NCBI GenBank assembly: GCA_026874595.1
Contig: CM049309.1
Span: forward strand, 28,957,033 to 29,021,032
Reading direction: 5' to 3'
Origin: Sipunculus nudus
Taxonomy: Eukaryota > Annelida > Sipuncula > Golfingiida > Sipunculidae
Length of the DNA: 64,000 nt
Shown here: one piece after another, positions 56,205 through 64,000 of the stretch
How the letters are laid out: each line of letters starts with the position of its first letter
Position numbering within the stretch: position 1 is the stretch's first letter
Program-made: the position numbers and the translations under genes
The notes under the pieces: generated by a model
What the model was told of the DNA's origin: nothing
The model's input: only the letters and a program-made list of their open reading frames with translations
Database searches by the model: none

Positions 56205-56475
56205 TTAAAAAAAGTTATGGGCCCAAACATAATGGACTTTGTAAAAAAATCAGGAAAGATATTTGGTCATTTAAGACCAAAAGTGTTAAAGGTAGGGACT
56301 TTTTTTTTTCAGTAATACAACATTAATTAAAAATTTTAATTGTATACCAAAAATTAGATCAAAATCTGTTAAACTTTTTTAAATATTGGCAAAAATATAA
56401 AATTGGTACCTTAAATTTTGCCCAACTTTGGCCACGGCACGTTTTTTTTTCCTGTAAGTACTGTGGATTTAATTT
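56205..56475 (-). repeat. Dispersed repeat R3, copy 3 (inverted)
   Basis: GTTATGGGCCCAAACATAAT, TTGGTACCTTAAATTTTGCC and CAACTTTGGCCACGGCACGT match the reverse complement of the copies at 10,080 and 12,060. Confidence 0.75.
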
Positions 56476-56714
56476 TCACAGGATATATACATAAGGATAT
56501 AATCTGTTAAAATCTGAAATTTGAAAATAAAAGCTGCAAAATAAGGCTAGTTATTGAATTTTTTGGAGGCTCTTGTTGTATTCCCTTGCATTGTCAAGCA
56601 GTCCAATTTGGTGACTGTAGGTCATTCAGTACACATCTCTATGCACCCCAGGCTGTTGGCATAATGTTTGATGTCCCAAAGATCTCCTATTAAGCTGGAA
56701 CTGGGTCTTTGCGA

Positions 56715-59700
56715 CTTTTTAGCGAACCTGTGAGCTTATGCGATGGCGCAGCGTCGTCCGTCAGCCGTCCGCCGTCAGCCGTCCGCCGCCCAGGGCTGGC
56801 TTTCCGCCTTCCATGGCTCCAAGTCAGAAACTGTCGGAGCTAGCAGCTCCAAATTACATGTAAGAATTAGTCACATGTGAAACTTGGTGCCCTGGAGCTT
56901 ATTATTGGGTATCTGCATTAATTTAGATTTTATAGAGAAAAGGCTTAAAAACCTTTAAAAATCTTCTTCTCTGAAACTTTTCAGCCAAATTGTCCAATAT
57001 TTCACAAAAATGATCCCTGGAACAATCTCTCTTAATTTTTTTCGAATGGTTCCAGTTCGGAGATTTTGGGCCGAGTTACATGAGGTTGAACTTTGTCATC
57101 TGTCCAAAATAGCACACTAGAATTAAAATCTAAGAAAAGGCTAGAGCTATAATCACCAAATTTTATACCAATGTTTGACACATATGTCATATCTGAAATT
57201 GAGGTATTGGTGGCGCCACCTACATTAGTGTGTTTTTTACAAGCGATAATGTTATTTTAAACACTTCTAGCTTATACACGGATTTATGATGAAACTGTAA
57301 AGCTGATTGGTTTAAACTTTACAAGAATAATTCTATGGTAGGGTTCTGTCAGTTTTATAAGAATAGATTGGTTCAATACAGTTTTAAAAAAGCATTGTAT
57401 CCCATTGAAAAAGGCTTTCTGTATTTGAAAACAGATTTGACAACAATCTGAGTTTCAGAAGCCAAGTCAAGAGGTCACTCAGTACAAACAGGTGGGTTCC
57501 AGACATTACCATGGCAACTGACCTGGCTCTTGGGGGGGGGGGGGGTTGTCTAGACAATGTGTCCAGATGTCTAGACACAGCGTCTAGACGTCTAGACACA
57601 ATGTTTAGATGCAGAATTCCCAGATTATTGGAACTATATCTTTCAACTGTTTGAAAAAACTTGGTTTGCATTTTAAGCAAATTGGGTTTATCATCAGGTT
57701 ACATGTGAACTGCTGCGCCCTCATTTTTGGTTGACCTCTGACCTTTCCTCTCTGCCCAGCGTCCATTTGTGCACTGTTCCCACACATAAACTCGCATATC
57801 TCGGAAACCATTTGACCGATCAGGCTAAAAATTTTGCACAATTGTAGCCCTTTGATAGCTTTATAACATACACTAAAAATGGTGGCGCCACCTACAACCG
57901 TTTTTGCACAGCGTCCATCTGTTCATCTGCTTTGGGATATTATCACTCATATCTCAGCAGTGGTTTGACTTATCCACCTGAAATTTTGCAGGTTTATACA
58001 TCTTGGACTGCTTTCTCGATTTTATGACAGGTGGCGCCACCTACATTCACATTTACTCTGCAGACATCCAGGCTCATATCTCAGTAATTGTTTGACCGAT
58101 TGGGCCAAAATTTTGCATGTGTATAGATCTCACATAGCTCTTCATCATAGGCAAAACTGGTCGCGCCACCTGCAACCATTTATGCACAGCATACATCTGT
58201 TCATCTGCCTTGGTGTAAAATGACTCATATCTCAGCAGTTGTTTGACATATCCACCTGAAATTTTGCAGGTTCATACATCCTGGAAAGCATTCTCGATTT
58301 TATGACAGGTGGCGCCACCTACATTCAGGTTTACTTTGCAGACATCCAAGCTCATATCTCGGGAACCGTTTGACCAATTGGGCAAAAATTTTGCATGTGT
58401 ATAGATCTCACAAAGCTCTTCATCATAGGCAAAACTGGTGGCGCCACCTGCAACCATTTATGCACAGCGTCCATCTGTTCATCTGCCTTGGGATAAAACC
58501 ACTCATATCTCAGCAGTGGTTTGACTTATCCATCTGAAATTTTGCAGTTTTATACATCCTTTGACAGCTTGCTCGATTTTATGACAGGTGGCGCCACCTA
58601 CATTCAGATTTACGCTGCAGAAATCCATGCTCATATCTCAGGAACCATTTGACCGATTGGGCAAAATTTTTTGCATGTTTATAGATCTCACATAGCTCTT
58701 TATCATACGCAAAAGCGGCGGCGCCACCTGTAAACATTTTGCACAGCGTCAGTCTGATTTGTTTGCCGTGGGATAAAATCACTCAAATCTCGGCAGTGGT
58801 TTGACATATCTGCCTAAAATTGTGCAGGTTTATACATCTTGGATAGCTTTCTGGATTTTGTGGCAGGTGGCGCCACCTACATTTATGTATATGCTGCAGA
58901 CATTCAGGCTTTGTCTCAGTACTGATTTGACATATCCCACTGAAATTTTGCATGTGTATAGATCTCACATATCTCTTAATCATACACAAAATTGGTGGTG
59001 CCACCTGCCACCTTTTTTGCACAGCGTCTGTCTGTTCATCTGCCTTGGGATAAAAACACTCATATCTCTGCATTGGTTGGACTTATCCACTAGAAATTTT
59101 GCATGTGTATACATCATGGACAGCTTTCTTGATTTTATTCCAGGTGGTGCCACCTACATTCACGTCTAAGCTGCAGACATCCAAGCTCATATCTCGGGAA
59201 CTGATTGACCAGTTGGGCCAAAATTTTGCATGTGTATAAATCTCCCATAACTCTTTATCATACGCAAATCTGGTGGCGCCACCTGCAACCATTTTTGCAC
59301 AGCGTCCATCTGTTCATCTGCCTTGGGATAAAATCACTCATATCTCAGTTGGGTTTGACTTATCCACCTGAAATTTTGCAGGTTTATACATCCTTGACAG
59401 CTTTTTATGATTTTATGACAGGTGGCGCCACCTACATTCAAATTTACGCTGCAGACATCCAAGCTCATATCTCAGGAACCATATGACTGATTTGGCAAAA
59501 ATTGTGCATGTTTATAGATCTCACATAGCTCTTGATCATGCGCAAAACTGGTGGCGCCACATGCAATCAATTTTGCACAGCATCCGTCTGTTTGTTTGCC
59601 GTGGGATAAAATCAGTCATATCTCGGCAGTGGTTTGACATATCTGCCTAAAATGTTCCAGGTTTATACATCTTGGTTAGCTTTCTTGATTTTGTGGCAGG

Positions 59701-59990
59701 TGGCGCCACCTACATTTATGTATACGCTGCAGACATTCAGGCTTATATTTCAGGACTGGTTTGACATATCCCCCTGAAATTTTGCTTGTGTATAGATCTC
59801 ACATAGCTATTAACCATACACTAAATTGGTGGTGCCACCTGCAACCATTTTTGCACAGCGTCCGTTTAGTGTTTAGTACTTGCATTGTTCATATACATGT
59901 TACACATGTTCTTGAAAAGTAATGGTCCAGCATTGAAGCATTATACCTGGTGTAATCTCGTTGCACAGGTTCGCATTAGGCCTGTAGGCC
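56715..59990 (+). mobile_element. H2 family non-autonomous element, copy b
   Basis: The left end TTTTTAGCGAACCTGTGAGC is followed by GTCCGCCGTCAGCC repeats. The right end has CACAGGTTCGC (59,964-59,974) and GGCCTGTAGGCC. The core is a 278-bp tandem array rich in GGTGGCGCCACC. The sequence before the right end, TTGCATTGTTCATATACATG...GTCCAGCATTGAAGC, matches copies a and c. No coding frame. Confidence 0.75.
57750..59870 (+). repeat. 278-bp tandem array with AGGTGGCGCCACCT palindromes
   Basis: TGCACAGCGTCCATCTG-type blocks lie at 57,905, 58,183, 58,461, 58,740, 59,019, 59,296, 59,574 and 59,852, giving steps of 277-279 bp. Each unit is a dimer of ~139-bp halves, one with TTTGCAGGTTTATACATC...GACAGGTGGCGCCACCTACA, the other with TTTGCATGTGTATAGATCTC...CTGGTGGCGCCACCTGCA. 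Both halves centre on the same perfect palindrome; a few copies are degraded (GGTGGTGCC, GTCGCGCC). Confidence 0.93.
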
Positions 59991-61021
59991 TTGTTTTCAC
60001 AATGCCTGCAGATACTGGCCTGATTTTTGGTGTGTTGCTTGATAATGACCCATTACAGATAGAGTTTGCATTTTGCCCTTGTTGATTCTAATTTGCCCCA
60101 GGCGGAGGCAATCGTGTTTCGGCAAGTTTTTTGTTTATCATTATTTGAGAAATATATAAAATACGGACCTCTGAAGTTACTTGTGTACTTTTATGGGCTA
60201 CTTGACAGATGTTGGAGCTTCTTATGATTACATATTTGTATATAAGGTTCGGTATTTCAACTAAGTGACAGTAAATGCAGGTAGAGTATAAAAAAGAAGA
60301 AAGTGGAGATGAGTTGATCAAAGTATAATAACACAAATTAATATATTAACTTAAAATTTAGAGGGTGTTAAAAAATTAAGTTTCCATTTTCAAATTAGAA
60401 TAAACTAAATTTGATAAGTATGTTAAAACAAGCAAATCTTTTGAACATCGCTCTATGCAACAAATGGAAATTGTGACATGAATCCCTTTATTTATCCAAT
60501 AATGTTGTGTGCTGAAATGACCTGCTTCATATAAGGCATGCAACTATATAGCTGATTTTTACAGTATTTCGGTTCCGGATTTTGTGAACTTTCTTTGTAA
60601 CCTTAGATAATTTTAAGCCGACAATAATATAGTTAAATATGCAGTTTAAGAACCCAGCCGAAGTATGCAGGAACAACCAGCTGGACTACATATCCACTGG
60701 TCCCCTGACCGAACCAACACCTAGGGTCTTGATTATTTTTAAGCAAACCAACAAATCCTTGAGCGCTTCATAATAGTCCTAATAGAGCACATTAAGTCAG
60801 GCACCCAGTAACCCCTATTCACCAACATAACAAAAACTCTTAAATACATGCCCCACCAAACCTAGTAACCCCAGATTATTCCTACCTGTTATGACAAACT
60901 TCACCCAGATATCTGATCACTCCAGTTTGTACCTGAAGAGTGAGCCGGCTTGACTGCTACCCTCACGAAACAGATCTGTCGCACAAACTAATGAAGTCAA
61001 ACTAACCGTACATTAATAGAT

Positions 61022-61066
<45 letters not shown>

Positions 61067-61705
61067 GCACACCCCACCCCCATTATGATTGCTTCCTGAC
61101 GTTCCTGTGCTACTGATATAATGAAAAATTACCTGTCTGCATGCAGATAAATTCTGTCATCACTCTCTTTGTAACATGCTGCTCTTAAGATGACAAGATC
61201 AGTCCAAATATTCTGCTTTGTATATGATAATTTGTCATCCTTTGGATCTGCAAAAGGCATGTAAATCACAATTGTACACATATTTTGCCAGCACTATAAG
61301 CTTTCTATGTTAAGAAAAAACATAATTCTCTTGCTGAACAATTAAATAGAAAATTCCTGGTATCACTTGCACCTAAGAATTTGAAAGGAGTCGCAATCAT
61401 TTGTAATGTTTTGTGTGACAAACTGAAAAGTGATTTGATACTTTCTATTTTGGATGGCAATAAATAAAAAAGGTAAAAGTACAAATATATATTAAAATTT
61501 TTTTTTAATATTAAAGTATATATAAACGTAAAAATGTAAAGTAAATAAATATACATATACCATTATATATAATTTTTATAGATTTCCACCACAATTTGCA
61601 CAAGTGGTTCATGGTTAGCATATATTTATATAAGTAGAATTAGAGATTCATAATGAATATGATAAAACATTTGTATGTTATAAACATGATTTAGTCAATA
61701 AACAA
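59991..61705. other. AT-rich DNA, no gene seen
   Basis: No gene or repeat family recognised apart from a (TA)n tract at 61,025-61,065. Confidence 0.5.
61025..61065. repeat. (TA)n microsatellite
   Basis: About 20 TA dinucleotides followed by CGCACACCCC. Confidence 0.95.
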
Positions 61706-64000
61706 GGACTACAGGCCTAATGCGAACCTGTGCATTGGGAAATACACCAGGTATAATGCTTCAATGCTGGACCATTGCTTCTCATGTATATGAACAATGC
61801 AGGTACTAAACATTTTGAATAAGAAACAATTACACAAACATCACAGCTGAAATTCTGGCATGGGTGCACACAACACAACTAGGGACCGATGGGTTTCAAC
61901 GCTCACCTGAATTTGTCTATAAGGATATTTTAAAAGAAATTTTTCAGAATGACAGTCCTGTGACCTTTACCAATGACCTTGTGACCAAAAAATCTTAGAA
62001 CTTAATATCCTTGAACTTGCAGCATTAGGATTATTGTAACAATCTTTAAAAAGTGACCTTGACTTCTGACCAGATAACCTCAAATTCTACAGGTTTCCTC
62101 ACTTTGGGCAAGTAAGCCATGGTGAACGTTGGAAAGTTCAAGATGAAAAGTTTGAATTACAGTGCATCCCCAATCTTTTTAAAGATGCGGCTTCTGTGAC
62201 CTTTAACTTAGATCGCTGAACCCTGAAAATCAAAATGAATTTACTTATGTAGTTGGCCATTGTTAAATCAAGTTTGAAGCCAGTATGTCTATCCAAAGCA
62301 GAATTATCATCCATAAATTAATTTGTGAATGAATGGGCCCTTTGACCTTGACCTTTGACCCAAAATCAAACAGAATCTTCCCCTAGTGGCAGGTTAGCAA
62401 TATCTTGAAGATGGAAGTTTTGCGATGAAAAGTTTGGCTTCAAATGCATACACATTCCTTTTAAAGAAAAGGGTCCTGTGACCTTGACCTTTGACCGTTG
62501 GACCCCAAAATCTACATGGTTCTTACTTTAGTGGTGGGCCCATTATAAGTCAAGTTTGAAACCAAAATGTCAAACTGAACTGGAGTTATCATCTGGAAAC
62601 TAATTTGTGACCTTGACCTTGTGACCCCAAATTAATTTATGCTCTCCCCATACTGGCAAGTCAGCTAAATGCGCAAAAAGGAAAGTTTGGGATGAAAAGC
62701 TTGGCTTAAAATGCAGCCATAATCTTTTTAATTATGTGAGTCCTGTAACCTTAACCATTGACCTCATGACCCCTAAATCATATAGGTTCTTGCTTTAGTG
62801 GTGGCCATGTGTAAGTCAAGTTTGAAATCCATGTGCCAATCCAACCTGGAGTTATCATCTGGAAACAAATTTGTGTGGATGGACGGATTGACAGACAGAC
62901 AAACATACAAACAGACAGACAGACAGGGTGATTAGTATAGGGAATCCACTTGTGACCAATGAACACACCAGGTTTTGGGACACCAGATGTAATCAAAGCT
63001 GAGAAACTGACATGATTGTTGTCATTTTATAGTAAATAAATAGAAAAATATTCATTAAAATAGAAAAAAATACAGGTGACGCCACCACGTTTCTGGAACT
63101 GACAAAACTGGTCATGGTCAATATTCAAAGCAAGATTCATGACAAACCACGCATTAATTATCAACATATTGGAGGTTTTGTATCAAATTTTTACTATACC
63201 TCAGTTGACCTACAGTCAGCTGAGCTAAAAATGATTGTAGCTGGCACCACCAGTCTTGTATACAACGAAGCTATCAGAGATATATACATATGCCAAAGGT
63301 CAAACCCCTCCTAAGAAATAAGCTGGGACACATACTGTGCAAAAATTATTGTAGGTGGCACCACCAGTCTTGCATACGACAAAGCTATTCGATAGGTATA
63401 AATATGCCCAAATTCAGGCTGATATATCAAATTCCTCTATAGAAATAAGCAGGCACATACACTGTGCAAAAATCATTGTAGGTGGCGACACCTGTCTTGT
63501 GAAAGCCACCAAAGACACATAGACAGGTCAAAATATCAGGCCAATACATCAAACTTACCTTGAGTCTAATGCATTGGCTGACCAGGCTTAGGTGAGAAAG
63601 GCAGTTGCCCCGAGTGAACTGTGACAAATCTGCTGGCTCAGGCTACTGCACTGAGTGAACTCATGACATGCACCTGGCTAGACTGGGTGAACTTTTGACC
63701 TGTACCTGGCTGCATTGAGTGAACTCTTGATCTGTTGCTTAATCTGATACAGTTGGAAGTCTGCCAAAGCTATAAATAGATTGGCTCCACATGCAGCCCT
63801 GAGGGGCATGACACCCATGAGGTGATCACATGGTGCCCACGAGGTGTTCACATGTCACCCATTAGGGGATCACATGCCTTGTGCTTGGCTGCACTGATTG
63901 AACTCTTGACCTATATCTGGCTGCACTGAATGAACTCTTGATCTATTGCCAAATCTGAAACAGCTGGCGGTTTCTTAACATATTTAAATATACAGACACA
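61706..64000 (-). mobile_element. H2 family element, copy c (minus), continuing past the window
   Basis: Read on the minus strand it ends at about 61,706 with CACAGGTTCGCATTAGGCCT. It matches copy a through the ATTGTAGGTGGCACCACC, CTTACCTTGAGTCTAATGC and 22-bp minisatellite regions (63,330-63,900). The left end lies beyond 64,000. It is interrupted by a DR1-rich block at 61,882-62,945. Confidence 0.7.
61882..62945 (+). mobile_element. Third DR1-bearing repeat block nested in H2 copy c
   Basis: Left edge AGGGACCGATGGGTTTCAAC; right edge a (GACA)n run and GGGTGATTAGTATAGGGAAT. Inside are TGACCTTGACCTTTGACC-type modules at about 62,343 and 62,478 with GTCAAGTTTGAA blocks like those of H1, but the units are more diverged. 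H2 homology is continuous on both sides apart from this block. It is probably a related but distinct family. Confidence 0.55.

Overview
This window looks like nuclear DNA of an animal, most likely a marine invertebrate. It is AT-rich and full of (TA)n microsatellites, satellite arrays, MITEs and LTR retrotransposons, with no operon-like gene packing. The repeat style (tandem TGACCTTGACCTTTGACC modules, element ends with GTCC/GTCT runs, frequent TAGGCCTA) is what I associate with genomes such as bivalves, hemichordates, echinoderms or amphioxus; I cannot choose among these from sequence alone. I found no host protein-coding gene I would defend. Every long open frame belongs to a retrotransposon.

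Layout: (1) 1-8,240: AT-rich DNA, then two copies of a large non-autonomous element I call H1. The one starting at 2,091 (+) is interrupted by a solo LTR (2,845-3,701); the other is at 5,095-8,237 (-) and carries a 288-bp tandem array full of AGGTCA half-sites. (2) 8,240-17,976: AT-rich DNA with small dispersed repeats, a possible hAT-like relic, a MITE with clean 5-bp target duplications and a divergent ~250-bp array. (3) 17,977-30,275: a Ty3/gypsy retrotransposon (element A, +) with 323-bp LTRs, gag, pol and an extra zinc-finger ORF. Its 5' LTR is split by a third H1 copy (18,219-21,572), placed just before a TATA-like motif. (4) 30,301-37,015: a second Ty3/gypsy retrotransposon (element B, -) with 732-bp LTRs that differ at two sites by eye. 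Its domain order is Gag-PR-IN-RT-RNaseH, the Gmr1-type arrangement. (5) 37,014-41,883: microsatellites and a 3.9-kb array of a 77-bp satellite whose core is GGGTTAGGGTAACCC. (6) 42,000-50,000: a cluster of small inverted-repeat elements, including one nested insertion with 9-bp target duplications and a 180-bp hairpin. (7) 50,566-64,000: three copies of a second large non-autonomous family, H2 (50,566-53,149 +; 56,715-59,990 +; 61,706 to beyond the window end, -), with internal arrays built on the 14-bp palindrome AGGTGGCGCCACCT.

The retrotransposon genes form two independent sets. Gag forms the particle; protease, reverse transcriptase, RNase H and integrase copy and insert the element. Element A has several breaks and is probably dead. 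Element B is young and has one visible frame break in RT. H1 and H2 encode nothing recognisable. They share an architecture (an inverted repeat at one end, its partner followed by a hairpin at the other, dimeric tandem repeats in between) that resembles non-autonomous Helitron/Helentron elements. The most interesting observations are the Gmr1-like domain order, the accessory zinc-finger ORF, the nuclear-receptor-like DR1 arrays in H1 including one upstream of an LTR promoter, and the telomere-like core of the 77-bp satellite.
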